Positions 1 through 7,984 are shown, counted from the stretch's first letter. The stretch is DNA of 41,949 bases from Balneolaceae bacterium (GCA_007127745.1 SKYV01000261.1:1-41949); one strand, 5' to 3'. The notes: generated by a model from the sequence alone, not told the origin. Numbers and translations: made by a program.

Positions 1-982
1 CACCTTCAGTGTCGATATCAACTGTAAATTCCTCCCGTTCAAAATTACCCACAATGGTTTTGTTGCCATTCATGGTCAGGCTGAATGGATTATGAGAACC
101 TGTAAAATCGCCTTCCCAGTTTATAAATCTCCAACCTTGGTTGGGAATGGCCTCAACTTCAATATCTGTATCTCTGACATACACCGTATCATCGGGCGCC
201 ACTCTTCCGCCTTGTTTGGGCTGTGCAATTGTCGTTAATTGATAGGTTCTGAGGAACGTGGCCGTTACCTCTTTGGGGCCGTCAACCGTAATGATTTCCG
301 GATTTTCTTCACTTTCAAGATCACCACTCCAGTCAGAGAAAATCCAGTTTTCATCTGCTATTGCGGTCAATTCAACAACCGTTCCTTCCGGGTAATCGGT
401 GGTTTTGGGCTGAACAACCTGCTGTTCTACTTCCCCTTCGCCTGTAATATTTATGGTGAGTGGATACTCAATTCGTGTGAAGACTGCCGTCACAGTGGTT
501 TCCCCGTCAACAGTAACGACTGCCGGATTCTCATCGCCATCAAGATCACCCTGCCATCCGTCAAAGTCCCACCCTTCATCCGGGATGGCTGTAAGCTCAA
601 CCATCGTTCCGTGCGGATATTCGGTTGTTTTTTGCTGCACAATCTGTTCGGAGACACTTCCTTCCCCAATTGTTTCGATGGTGAGAGGATAATCTCTTTT
701 TTCAAAAATTGCGGCAATGTCTTTATCGGAATCAAGCGTAATAATCACCGGATTATCCGTTCCTTCATGATCTCCCTCCCACCTGACGAACATCCAGTGT
801 TGATTCGGAGTAGCTGAAATTTCAAGTGTGCGGTCGGCATCAAACTCACCATCAGACGGAGTTACCATACCGCCTTCCTGAGGCACCGGAGTGATGGATA
901 ACTGATACGTTTCATCGCCGGATGAACTGCACGATTGGAAAAAAATAAGAGCTGAAAAAACAAGAAATATAGCTAGCCGCAT
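1..982 (-). CDS. Repeat-rich exported lipoprotein with InlB B-type repeats (3' end outside window)
   Basis: The reverse strand is open from an ATG at 982 to the window edge (327 codons), so the C-terminus is missing. Residues 1-17 form a hydrophobic signal peptide, and a lipobox-like F-Q-S-C puts the lipidated cysteine at residue 18, followed by a Ser/Gly/Asp linker. From residue 26 on the protein consists of tandem units of 72-75 residues. Units start near 907, 691, 466 and 244, and a fifth starts near 28. Each unit begins with (E/T)Y-x-L-T/S-I and ends with a W-x-G-D-x-x-G/S-x-x-N-P-hydrophobic block and an A-x-F/N-F strand, the signature of the divergent InlB B-repeat (beta-grasp) domain. 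Such modules occur in surface proteins and adhesins. The ligand cannot be read from the sequence. The forward frames across this region are shadows of the repeats. Confidence 0.85.
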   Translation of the reverse strand, partial: MRLAIFLVFSALIFFQSCSSSGDETYQLSITPVPQEGGMVTPSDGEFDADRTLEISATPNQHWMFVRWEGDHEGTDNPVIITLDSDKDIAAIFEKRDYPLTIETIGEGSVSEQIVQQKTTEYPHGTMVELTAIPDEGWDFDGWQGDLDGDENPAVVTVDGETTVTAVFTRIEYPLTINITGEGEVEQQVVQPKTTDYPEGTVVELTAIADENWIFSDWSGDLESEENPEIITVDGPKEVTATFLRTYQLTTIAQPKQGGRVAPDDTVYVRDTDIEVEAIPNQGWRFINWEGDFTGSHNPFSLTMNGNKTIVGNFEREEFTVDIDTEG

Positions 983-1286
983 GAGATATTTTTAGATTCC
1001 GTCTATATCCGCTAAATTACCTGAATTCGAACTAAAACCACAAAGAAATTTGCAATTTCCAGTCTGACTGATCATTAGTTCGATTGATTGCTTTTTTTTA
1101 AATTCAGGGTAGATAAATTATTGAAAACTTCTTGCTAATTGAGTTTAATGCAAAGCTTTGTTGAAAGAAATTTGATTCAGCCTTAATATATTCTTACATA
1201 TGATCTGAACCAAGAGTTTAATAAATAGACCAAACATTACTTTCTCGAATAGTTAAACAATACATCAACACTTTCTCTACTGAATT
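983..1286. other. Divergent intergenic region, no gene seen
   Basis: This AT-rich stretch separates the leftward lipoprotein gene from the rightward gene at 1287 and should carry both promoters. I see no RNA gene, strong hairpin or convincing promoter pair. Several TATATT/TATGAT-like hexamers occur around 1185-1205, but AT-rich sequence makes these weak evidence. Confidence 0.5.
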
Positions 1287-2780
1287 ATGATGAATTCAAA
1301 TCTGATTTTTAACCTGCTTCAAATTTCCGGTGATGTGCCTCTGAGTGAAGAAAAAATGGCACAATCACTTACAGTTACCTTTCATCCTCCGCACAAACAA
1401 AGTAAACGCCTCAATAAATTTGTAGATATTTTTAAACAAAATCTGATTGACCTCGGGGTGAAGGTGCTTCCCTATGAAGAAGCTTTAAACGATGACAAGA
1501 AAGTGAAACCGGGAATTGTTATCATCGAACAGGGTGAAGGAGAAAATGACAAGCTTGCCATACGAAAAGTTTCCAGTCTGTACGACAATCCGGTAGTAGC
1601 CATTTTTGACGAAAAACCACCTATCCCCGAAAATCCCACACTTCAGGAAACGCTCGACAGCATTGTGGGAGTACTGGCATGGAATCTGACACACGTTCCT
1701 ATTTTTGTTGAAGAAGAAAAGTGGACGATCTGTACGATGAACGGCGCTGTAATTGAGTGTGGTGATTGGAGGGCACCCCGTCAGGATATCCTCTACTCAC
1801 TCGTGCCCAAACTTTCTGCACAGGTGGTGCCGCCCAGCCGCGATGAAATTGTGTACAGGGAAGGAATCTTCGACCCGATTGAACTGGGTTATGAGAAGTT
1901 TATCCAGGATTTTATGAGTGCAGCCAAAGTTTGGCACGATAACGGACTGATGCTCGCACACACTTCAATCGAAGATCTGAAATACCGTAACCGTTTTTAT
2001 AAACGAATTGTATCCAAATATCTCGATCACCGAACCGGCATGAGTTACGGATTTATGGTGAAACAACTCCCAACGGAAATTGAACCAGCCATAGAACTAA
2101 AAGATGCGCCATCAAAGCTGAACGGTTCACAATGGGAAAAACAGAAAACTCGCACAATTGACGACGAAACATATCTGCTTGTGAAGCTGTTTGAACGAGA
2201 CTGGATTGTAAAAATTCCGGATGTGTGGCTCTTGTCAACCCGGTCAGGCTGCAATAAAACCAACCTGAAACCGGATAAAGACATTTTGAAACTGGGCCTG
2301 TATGAAGGCAAAATAACGATTGATACACCTGCAAACCTCACTAAAGAAGAGTGCCGGCCTTCTTATGATACCTATGCCATTCTTGCACATGCCGTTGGCA
2401 ATGTTATCACCGCCAGTATTTTGAAAACAGTTGCTCCCGACTCTATTTTCCACCGATGCCTGGAAAATGACGGGCTGTCAGTATCTCACTGGCACGGATA
2501 TCCCAACAAAGATTTTCCACTCGATGGATATATTCTGCACGGAAATGAAAATCCACCGGTCTCTTGCTCAACTCCCCAATCTGCAGCATATGCATTTATC
2601 GGTAAACTGAAAGCCTTGTCGGAATATAAATCGGATCTGAATCAATATCGCGGAGATATCCATGTGGAGCCGCATCATGGCACGAATATTACGGGATGCC
2701 TGACAATTACTGAAACTGCCAGGTATGTGGATGAAATGCACAAACACTCCCTGGTATCGGAGCATATGGACAGTGAATAG
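1287..2780 (+). CDS. Uncharacterised 497-residue protein
   Basis: I do not recognise this family. It is a full-length, soluble-looking protein with no signal peptide and no membrane segment, starting at tandem ATGs (1287 or 1290). The C-terminal half is rich in Cys and His: H-W-H-G near residue 406, a Pro-Pro-Val-Ser-Cys-Ser segment near 428, and H-x-E-P-H-H-G followed by T-G-C near 462-472. These could form a metal or active site, but that is inference only. The N-terminal 110 residues have alternating hydrophobic and charged segments like an alpha/beta domain. It stands alone between a divergent lipoprotein gene and an arsenate-reductase-like gene about 300 bases downstream, so context gives no function. 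Composition matches its neighbours. Confidence 0.8.
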   Translation: MMNSNLIFNLLQISGDVPLSEEKMAQSLTVTFHPPHKQSKRLNKFVDIFKQNLIDLGVKVLPYEEALNDDKKVKPGIVIIEQGEGENDKLAIRKVSSLYDNPVVAIFDEKPPIPENPTLQETLDSIVGVLAWNLTHVPIFVEEEKWTICTMNGAVIECGDWRAPRQDILYSLVPKLSAQVVPPSRDEIVYREGIFDPIELGYEKFIQDFMSAAKVWHDNGLMLAHTSIEDLKYRNRFYKRIVSKYLDHRTGMSYGFMVKQLPTEIEPAIELKDAPSKLNGSQWEKQKTRTIDDETYLLVKLFERDWIVKIPDVWLLSTRSGCNKTNLKPDKDILKLGLYEGKITIDTPANLTKEECRPSYDTYAILAHAVGNVITASILKTVAPDSIFHRCLENDGLSVSHWHGYPNKDFPLDGYILHGNENPPVSCSTPQSAAYAFIGKLKALSEYKSDLNQYRGDIHVEPHHGTNITGCLTITETARYVDEMHKHSLVSEHMDSE

Positions 2781-3083
2781 TTGAATTTTAGCCACTTCGA
2801 TAGTCAGAAGGTTTAAAGACTTTGCTGGTTCTGCCGTTGCAAATACACAAATGACGCAATTGGAATATGCGGAAATTGTTTGTGTAAACGGTTTACCATT
2901 TCAACAGCAATTTGCCCGCAGTGTTGTTACCATGAGTTTTACCAATAAAAGCTCACACACTTTCAGAAACTATCAAATTGCCTTCAGATAAAGTTATAGA
3001 CTTTTATCCGGGACAAATCGTAACAGTTTGATAATGATGAATTGTTTAATTTGGCACAAAAACATTCACTACACATTCTCAAA
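2781..3083 (+). other. Gene-poor gap with a 65-codon open frame of uncertain meaning
   Basis: Between the 497-residue gene and the arsenate reductase ATG lies a frame open from about 2785 to a TAA near 2990. It contains one internal ATG (near 2851) that would give a 45-residue peptide. Codon usage is not obviously random, so it may be the tail of a decayed gene, but no family is recognisable and there is no ribosome binding site. I do not call it a gene. Confidence 0.3.
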
Positions 3084-3698
3084 ATGATATCAGGCTGGCT
3101 GAATAATCTTGAAAAAGAACTGGAACAGAACTCTCCAAAACGCCACGAAGAGCCTCTCGAAACCCTGGCCTCCTGGATTGCAAAGCAAAACAAAAACGGA
3201 AAGAAAGCCAGGTTGAATTTTATCTGTACTCACAACTCCAGAAGAAGCCAGTTTGCACAGGTCTGGTGCTCAATGGTACAAAGTTATCTCGGCCTGGACA
3301 TGGCAGAGAGCTACTCTGGCGGAACGGAAGTTACAGCCTGCAATCCAAGGGCCATCGAGGCCCTGAGGCGCACCGGATTGGAGGTTGAACATAAGAAAAG
3401 CAACAATCCGGTTTATACGGTCAGAGACAATCCGAATTCCGCTGTTGTTCAATTGTGGTCTAAAGTTTATGACGATAAAAACAATCCGGGTGGAGAGTTT
3501 GCCGCTGTAATGACCTGCGATCACGCCGATGCCAATTGCCCCTTCATTCCGGGAGCTGCCATTCGGGTGCCGCTCACCTACAAAGATCCCAAATATGCGG
3601 ATGATACCCCGGAAGAAAAGGGTGCATACGATCATACTTGTAAACTGATAGCATCTGACATGCTTAGACTTTTTAAACTTGCTAAATCCAAAAGCTAA
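3084..3698 (+). CDS. arsC: Thioredoxin-type arsenate reductase (LMW protein tyrosine phosphatase fold)
   Basis: The protein (204 residues from the ATG at 3084) reduces arsenate to arsenite in the cytoplasm using thioredoxin, if it follows its family. The phosphate-binding loop C-T-H-N-S-R-R-S (C48, R54) fits C-x5-R-S of the low-molecular-weight phosphatase fold. A later C-D-H-A-D-A-N-C (C145, C152) matches the C-x6-C redox pair of Staphylococcus-type ArsC, which ordinary tyrosine phosphatases lack. The usual C-T-G-N-S-C-R-S loop has Arg in place of its second, non-essential Cys. An in-frame TTG at 3042 would add 14 residues, but nothing favours it. About 45 residues precede the P-loop domain, more than usual for ArsC. 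No arsenite exporter or ArsR gene is adjacent, so a phosphatase role is not excluded. Confidence 0.7.
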   Translation: MISGWLNNLEKELEQNSPKRHEEPLETLASWIAKQNKNGKKARLNFICTHNSRRSQFAQVWCSMVQSYLGLDMAESYSGGTEVTACNPRAIEALRRTGLEVEHKKSNNPVYTVRDNPNSAVVQLWSKVYDDKNNPGGEFAAVMTCDHADANCPFIPGAAIRVPLTYKDPKYADDTPEEKGAYDHTCKLIASDMLRLFKLAKSKS

Positions 3699-3783
3699 AA
3701 TTCAGGCCTCTCCTGCCCCAAAAACTGATTGAAATTCCGTATACTTCCTTTTCTTGTTTTTGGAACCAATCATTTAAAACCCA

Positions 3784-4200
3784 ATGAACAAACGCAATTC
3801 AGAGAAAGAGAAATGGGTCAATCTGGAAGAGACCACAGAACTTCAATTACAATTTGAAAAACGGAACGGATTGCTGCCGGTAACGGTACAGGAGAGCTCT
3901 ACCGGTGAAATTCTGATGATGGCATCCGTAAATGAAGAAGCCTTGAATCACAGTATCAAAAAGAGACAGGCGGCATTCTGGAGCACCAGCAGAAACGAAC
4001 TTTGGGTTAAAGGTTTAACATCGGGCAATATGATGCTGGTCGATGATATTCTGGTTGATTGTGATCAGGATGCACTAATTTACCGCGTAACACTCGAGTC
4101 AGGAGGAGTCTGCCACACCAAAAATAGTGAGGGTTCACACAGAAAGTCGTGTTTTTACAGAAAACTGAATTTGGAAGACCGGAAACTCGAATTTAAATAG
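3784..4200 (+). CDS. hisI: Phosphoribosyl-AMP cyclohydrolase (histidine biosynthesis step 3)
   Basis: HisI opens the adenine ring of phosphoribosyl-AMP in the cytoplasm. The family signature is complete: S-x-x-x-L-W-x-K-G-x-T-S-G (69-81), D-C-D-Q-D (92-96) for Mg/Zn binding, and C-H-T (110-112) followed by S-C-F (122-124). The three cysteines C93, C110 and C123 correspond to the known zinc ligands. The last two are 13 residues apart instead of the usual 7, because of a six-residue insertion rich in Ser, His and Lys. The gene encodes the monofunctional enzyme (138 residues) with no HisE pyrophosphohydrolase domain. No other his gene is in the window, so it is detached from any histidine operon here. 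The ATG at 3784 leaves about 25 charged residues before the domain. Confidence 0.9.
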   Translation: MNKRNSEKEKWVNLEETTELQLQFEKRNGLLPVTVQESSTGEILMMASVNEEALNHSIKKRQAAFWSTSRNELWVKGLTSGNMMLVDDILVDCDQDALIYRVTLESGGVCHTKNSEGSHRKSCFYRKLNLEDRKLEFK

Positions 4201-4225
4201 ATCCAGTCCGGGTCATCATCAATTG

Positions 4226-4457
4226 TAGCCCCGGTATGTGAAGGAGAGCAACCCATCTTTTTTTAAAAGTTGCTGAAATAGAAAGGGTCAAAAAATCCCA
4301 GATAGTAAGCCATTTCTTTGATGATTCCGGCCGTAAACTTTTAATCAGTCCGATACTGAATCATCAGATATTCCTGTATATCTGATTTGACAGTCACTCC
4401 AAGCACCTCTTTTACAATCTGATTCAGATATTTGAGTGAAATATTCATCAATTCTGA
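4226..4457 (-). pseudogene. Remnant of an AraC-family transcriptional regulator (HTH domain)
   Basis: On the reverse strand one frame still reads as the C-terminal double helix-turn-helix of an AraC regulator. Helix block one, with K-Y-L-N-Q-I-V-K-E-V-L-G and I-Q-E-Y-L, lies at about 4448-4350. A TAA stop follows at 4341-4343. Block two, with I-K-E-M-A-Y-Y-L-G-F-F-D-P-F-Y-F-S-N-F, runs to a second TAA at 4263-4265, and a K-K-x-G-x-S-P tail lies beyond it. Spacing between blocks fits an intact family member without frameshifts. No ligand-binding N-terminal domain can be followed upstream: the frame is closed by TAG at 4458-4460. It is therefore a dead fragment, truncated at its 5' side and carrying two nonsense codons. 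Confidence 0.8.
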
Positions 4458-4587
4458 CTATCTCGATTTCAACCAAAAATCAATTTCAGAAAACACTCCA
4501 TTAAAAAATCAATTTCCATTTTGGATTTCATCAATCGGAAAGCTATGTTTTTGTGAATAACCTGAATGCTGAACACCGACAAAAAAC

Positions 4588-4983
4588 ATGCACACACTCT
4601 CTTTTGATCACTATACCATTAAAGTGGACGACCTGGCAAAAAGTTCAAAATTTTACATGGACATTCTCGGATTGAAGGAGATTGAAAACCGTACCCGAAA
4701 AGAGTATATCCGGTGGTTTTCGATAGGCAACGATCAAGAATTACATCTTGTAGAAGGCGACAATTCGCAGATAAAAACAAATATTGGTGTTCATATTGCT
4801 TTTAGGCTCGCCCATTTTGATAAGTTTATTGATCATCTGAAAGAAAACAACATCACCATCCACAATTCGAAAGCAAAAGCCGGTAATATTACTGTTCGAG
4901 CAGATGGGATCAGGCAGGTTTATTTTTATGATCCGGATGGCTACTGGATTGAGGTAAACGAAGCTGCAAATCCAGAACTTTAA
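4588..4983 (+). CDS. VOC-family (glyoxalase/bleomycin-resistance-like) protein
   Basis: This single-domain protein of 131 residues has two beta-alpha-beta-beta-beta modules. The first begins D-H-Y-T-I-K-V-D-D-L-x-x-S-x-x-F-Y (7-23) and leads to L-G-L-K-E-I-E. The second contains H-I-A-F-R near residue 69. It ends with the family's Y-F-Y-D-P-D-G-Y-W-I-E-V-N-E strand, whose last Glu is the typical metal ligand, with the early His at position 8 as its partner. Family members include lyases, dioxygenases and antibiotic-binding proteins, and the substrate cannot be assigned. It lies just downstream of the AraC remnant, which was on the other strand. Confidence 0.85.
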   Translation: MHTLSFDHYTIKVDDLAKSSKFYMDILGLKEIENRTRKEYIRWFSIGNDQELHLVEGDNSQIKTNIGVHIAFRLAHFDKFIDHLKENNITIHNSKAKAGNITVRADGIRQVYFYDPDGYWIEVNEAANPEL

Positions 4984-5072
4984 AGTTGCGGATTTTTTTT
5001 GATTATAAACTGCCCCGAATAACAGACTTTATTTATAAACTGACTAACAACTTGAACCTTACCTAACAAATC

Positions 5073-5234
5073 ATGAGTATTCTTCGAATTATTTTAGCCA
5101 TTTTGCTGCCTCCTGTGGGAGTTTTCTTAACCGTAGGTATCCGTGGTGCTTTTTGGCTGAATATTTTGCTTACAATTCTCGGATATTTGCCGGGAATCAT
5201 TCATGCCGTGTGGATTATTGCGAAAAATGACTAA
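5073..5234 (+). CDS. YqaE/Pmp3-family small membrane peptide
   Basis: This short reading frame encodes 53 residues from the ATG at 5073 to TAA at 5232-5234. It has two hydrophobic segments (about 3-20 and 26-47). The first contains the family hallmark L-P-P-V-G-V-F, followed by a G-x-x-x-x-F-W-L-N-I-L-L-T-I-L-G-Y-L-P-G-I-I-H-A block and a short charged tail. This is the Pmp3/YqaE (UPF0057) family of membrane peptides, linked in yeast and plants to membrane potential and salt or cold stress. Their bacterial role is poorly defined. The SDR gene starts 18 bases downstream, so the two are probably cotranscribed. Confidence 0.9.
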   Translation: MSILRIILAILLPPVGVFLTVGIRGAFWLNILLTILGYLPGIIHAVWIIAKND

Positions 5235-5252
5235 CCAAAACTTCATATCCGA

Positions 5253-5936
5253 ATGGAATTAAAAAACAAAACCGCCATTGTTACCGGGGCCAGCCGCGGA
5301 ATTGGCCTTGCCATCTCTGAAGCACTCATCAACCAGGGAGTGAACGTAGCCGGTTTGAGCCGAACACCGCCTGATGAATTTACTCACCCCCTGTATCATC
5401 ATTTCGAAACAGATTTGACTCTGGAAACTTCGGTTAATCAGGCATTTCGAAATCTGACTCACAAATTTGGGCAAAGTATTCATTTTTTGGTGAACAATGC
5501 CGGATTGGGTTATCGCGGACCGATGGAAACCATGCCGCCTGATAAATGGCGATACCTTTTTGATTTGAATGTTCACGGTATTTTCTACATCTCCCGATTG
5601 GTTATTCCGCTGATGAAAGAGCTTGAAACCGGTCACATCATAAATATATCATCAGGGGCCGGAACGAATGGAATCCCCGAAATGAGTGGCTATTGCGGTA
5701 CCAAGCATGCAGTCGTCGGGATTTCCGGGGCCCTGCACCAGGAACTCCGTGATTTCGGTATTAAAGTAACCTGCCTCTCACCTGGTTCGGTTGATACCGG
5801 TTTCTCATCGTCCAAAAAGAATAAACTTCAGCCTGAAGATCTGGCTTCTTCGGTAATTCATATTCTTGAATGCCCGCAAAATTTTCATTACACCGACATT
5901 CAGGTACGTCCTCTTCAGCCAAATAAAATGGATTGA
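5253..5936 (+). CDS. Short-chain dehydrogenase/reductase (FabG-like)
   Basis: A classical SDR of 227 residues, probably NADP-dependent and cytoplasmic. The cofactor motif T-G-A-S-R-G-I-G is at 11-18 and the N-N-A-G motif at 81-84. The catalytic residues are Asn106, Ser133/134, Tyr147 and Lys151 (Y-C-G-T-K). After the active site the chain has P-G-S-V-D-T and is slightly shorter than FabG (about 245). The substrate is unknown: 3-oxoacyl-ACP, a sugar or another ketone are possible. It lies 18 bases after the YqaE-like gene. It is too far from the spt locus (about 12 kb) to be counted as part of it on position, although a ketosphinganine reductase role cannot be excluded. Confidence 0.85.
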   Translation: MELKNKTAIVTGASRGIGLAISEALINQGVNVAGLSRTPPDEFTHPLYHHFETDLTLETSVNQAFRNLTHKFGQSIHFLVNNAGLGYRGPMETMPPDKWRYLFDLNVHGIFYISRLVIPLMKELETGHIINISSGAGTNGIPEMSGYCGTKHAVVGISGALHQELRDFGIKVTCLSPGSVDTGFSSSKKNKLQPEDLASSVIHILECPQNFHYTDIQVRPLQPNKMD

Positions 5937-6621
5937 ATTTAAGACCTTGGCATGAAAGTTTGACCGACATGTATGCCACGGATAAGATGAGCTTTACATC
6001 AAATTAATTCAGTACCTGCTGATGGATTGCCATAGTCTTTCTCTTTTCACCTCAAAAAAGCCCTCAAATGGCATTTTGATAATGATTTTTCGCGATACCA
6101 ATAATTGCTTAAATTATTAAGGTAAATGATTGTAATTTTATTTTTTATTTATCCCACTCCTTAACTTTCAATCATCTCATTATCCCTCAATCTATTCACT
6201 AACATCACCTAAAAAAGTTCTTGCAAAAACATGATTTGCACATATTGACCGGTGCCGGTAAAACTGCTTTATTACAGTAGAATCAGCAATCATCTAACGG
6301 TGAGTAGCTGATTCAGGTCAGTGCGTTTTTAGTTTGGCCAAGTCTGAGTGTAAAAATTCAGACCTCCGCTATCTGGCGGTAAGTTAAACTGTAAAACAAG
6401 CTGAAACCGGAGCCTTTTTTTCAGGAAAAAGAGCTGTCGGCCCGGATGATGCGGACTACGGTCTGCAACATCTTGTAAAGTGTACGGCATGCATACAAGC
6501 ATGACGGTTACTTGCCGAAGACTCCCTGGAAGAAAGGCTTTATTTTTTTATGCACTTCCAACAAATCATAAACCCGGCAACGGGATATCCTCATCAAAAC
6601 CGGTTCAGAATTAAAGCAAAG
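5937..6621. other. Long gene-poor stretch
   Basis: About 690 bases between the SDR gene and the oxidoreductase terminator hold no gene I can support. The left two thirds are AT-rich. Around 6340-6600 the base composition becomes more coding-like, and reverse-strand frames of 25-65 codons are open (for example ending near 6344 and 6508), but none matches a family. A small inverted repeat, GTCTGA/TCAGAC, lies at 6342-6363. The region may be decayed coding or mobile DNA, but no terminal repeats or transposase motifs are visible. Confidence 0.4.
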
Positions 6622-6653
6622 AAATCCGTACACATTGTAAAATGTACGGATTT
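6622..6653 (-). terminator. Hairpin terminator after the Gfo/Idh/MocA gene
   Basis: A perfect 11-bp inverted repeat (6622-6632 with 6643-6653) around a 10-base loop starts a few bases beyond the stop codon at 6659-6661. The stem is AT-rich at its base and followed on the reverse strand by CTTTGCTTT rather than a pure U-run, so it is a plausible but not ideal intrinsic terminator. Confidence 0.65.
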
Positions 6654-6658
6654 TGAAA

Positions 6659-7984
6659 TCAGGTAAATCGGGTAACTCCCGGCATGGCCACTTCCAGGGC
6701 CGTAGCGTCTGGAATATTATCCCAGTCTGGATGGTCAGGGCCAAGTTTTTTTGTTGAATTCATGGCATCTTCCCATGTAACTCTTCTGCCGGTATATGCA
6801 GCCATCCGCCCCATTATAGCCAGCATAGTGCTGTTTGCCATTAATTCACCGTCATTAACAGGCCGGCCATTACGAATCGATTCAAACAGTTCATCGTGCT
6901 GAGTTTGATACATATCGTTGATCGGGCCATCATATTCCCACGGGTTGGAGCCGTTGATACTGTACTCAATCCCCGAAGCAAGCGCCCGCCCAATGCCTTC
7001 GCTGCCAAAAACTTCAGCTTTATAACTGTTTTCGCAATTGGGTTGCTGGCGGCTGAAATGGAAGCCTTTCGCTCCATTCGCATATTCGTAGGTTATAGCA
7101 AAGTGATCATAAATATTACCAAATCGGGCATCCGTTCGTACCTGACGCCCGCCTGTTCCAATTACACTCACAGGCATTTCATCACCCATAGCCCACGACA
7201 TAAAATCAACACTGTGAACCGCCTGTTCCACGATATGATCACCTGAAATCCAGTTGTAGTACAGCCAGTTTCTTAATTGATATTGCTGATCACTCCAGTC
7301 AGGCTGACGGTCTCGAAACCAGAGAGAACCAGTTAAATAGGTATTGTAAACAGTTCGAATTTCACCCAAGGCGCCATCGTTAATCTGGCCGAAAAATGCA
7401 CGTTTGGCGTTATGATATCGCCAGCAAAAACCGGATACAATCGAAAGATCTTTCTCTTTTGATCTTTTCACTGCATCAAGAATTTTTCGAATTCCGGGTG
7501 CATCCACAGCAACCGGTTTTTCACAGAAAATGTGAACGCCGGCATCCACGGCATACTCCAAATGAGCCGGCCGAAATGCCGGAGGCGCGGCCAACAGCAC
7601 AACATCCACTCCGGAATCAATCACTTTTTGATAATTGTCGAAACCTGAAAACCTTCTCTCCTCGGGTACGTTGATTTTGTCGGCATGCCGATGAGTTAAT
7701 TGTTCAACTGAACGCTCGATTTGATCGGGAAACAGATCGCCCAATGCGGTAAGTTCAACATTCGGATCTGCACTAAGCGCCTGATTTGCAGCGCCGGTCC
7801 CGCGGCCTCCGCAACCAACCAGACCCACTTTTAATGTATAATCCGGGCTGACAGCTGTTCCGGTGGCAGCTGCGGATGCAACCATTGCACCTTCACTTGC
7901 TGAACAAGCACTGAGAGGGACCACACTGCCGGCCATTGCTAATCCTGTTAATTTCAGAAATTCTCGTCTGTTGTGTTTTTTCAT
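6659..7984 (-). CDS. Exported Gfo/Idh/MocA-family oxidoreductase
   Basis: NAD(P)-dependent sugar or inositol dehydrogenase-like protein of 441 residues. The N-terminus carries a twin-arginine signal (N-R-R-E-F-L-K, R6-R7) and a hydrophobic stretch. These are followed by a lipobox L-S-A-C with Cys27, so the folded, cofactor-loaded protein is probably exported by Tat and may be lipidated. The Rossmann motif G-L-V-G-C-G-G-R-G-T-G is at about 54-64, and the family motif C-E-K-P is at 155-158. The C-terminal half has the G-D-H-I-V-E-Q-A-V-H segment typical of the catalytic domain. Such exported members are common in Bacteroidota and some act as glycosidases through an NAD redox mechanism, but the substrate here is unknown. 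It is a single-gene unit with its own terminator. Confidence 0.88.
   Translation of the reverse strand: MKKHNRREFLKLTGLAMAGSVVPLSACSASEGAMVASAAATGTAVSPDYTLKVGLVGCGGRGTGAANQALSADPNVELTALGDLFPDQIERSVEQLTHRHADKINVPEERRFSGFDNYQKVIDSGVDVVLLAAPPAFRPAHLEYAVDAGVHIFCEKPVAVDAPGIRKILDAVKRSKEKDLSIVSGFCWRYHNAKRAFFGQINDGALGEIRTVYNTYLTGSLWFRDRQPDWSDQQYQLRNWLYYNWISGDHIVEQAVHSVDFMSWAMGDEMPVSVIGTGGRQVRTDARFGNIYDHFAITYEYANGAKGFHFSRQQPNCENSYKAEVFGSEGIGRALASGIEYSINGSNPWEYDGPINDMYQTQHDELFESIRNGRPVNDGELMANSTMLAIMGRMAAYTGRRVTWEDAMNSTKKLGPDHPDWDNIPDATALEVAMPGVTRFT

Noticed and set aside
239-817. Forward open frame of 192 codons at the left edge
   Set aside because: It is antisense to the repeat-rich lipoprotein, whose signal peptide, lipobox and regular repeats show the reverse strand to be coding.
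1-982. The InlB-type repeats as a CRISPR or satellite array
   Set aside because: Units are diverged protein-coding repeats of 216-225 bases in one frame, not short identical repeats with spacers.
6342-6363. Small hairpin GTCTGA/TCAGAC as a terminator or IS end
   Set aside because: Six base pairs, no U-run, no second copy, no transposase nearby.
6508-6744. Reverse frame of 78 codons overlapping the oxidoreductase 3' end
   Set aside because: It overlaps the conserved C-terminus of the Gfo/Idh/MocA gene in another frame and matches no family.
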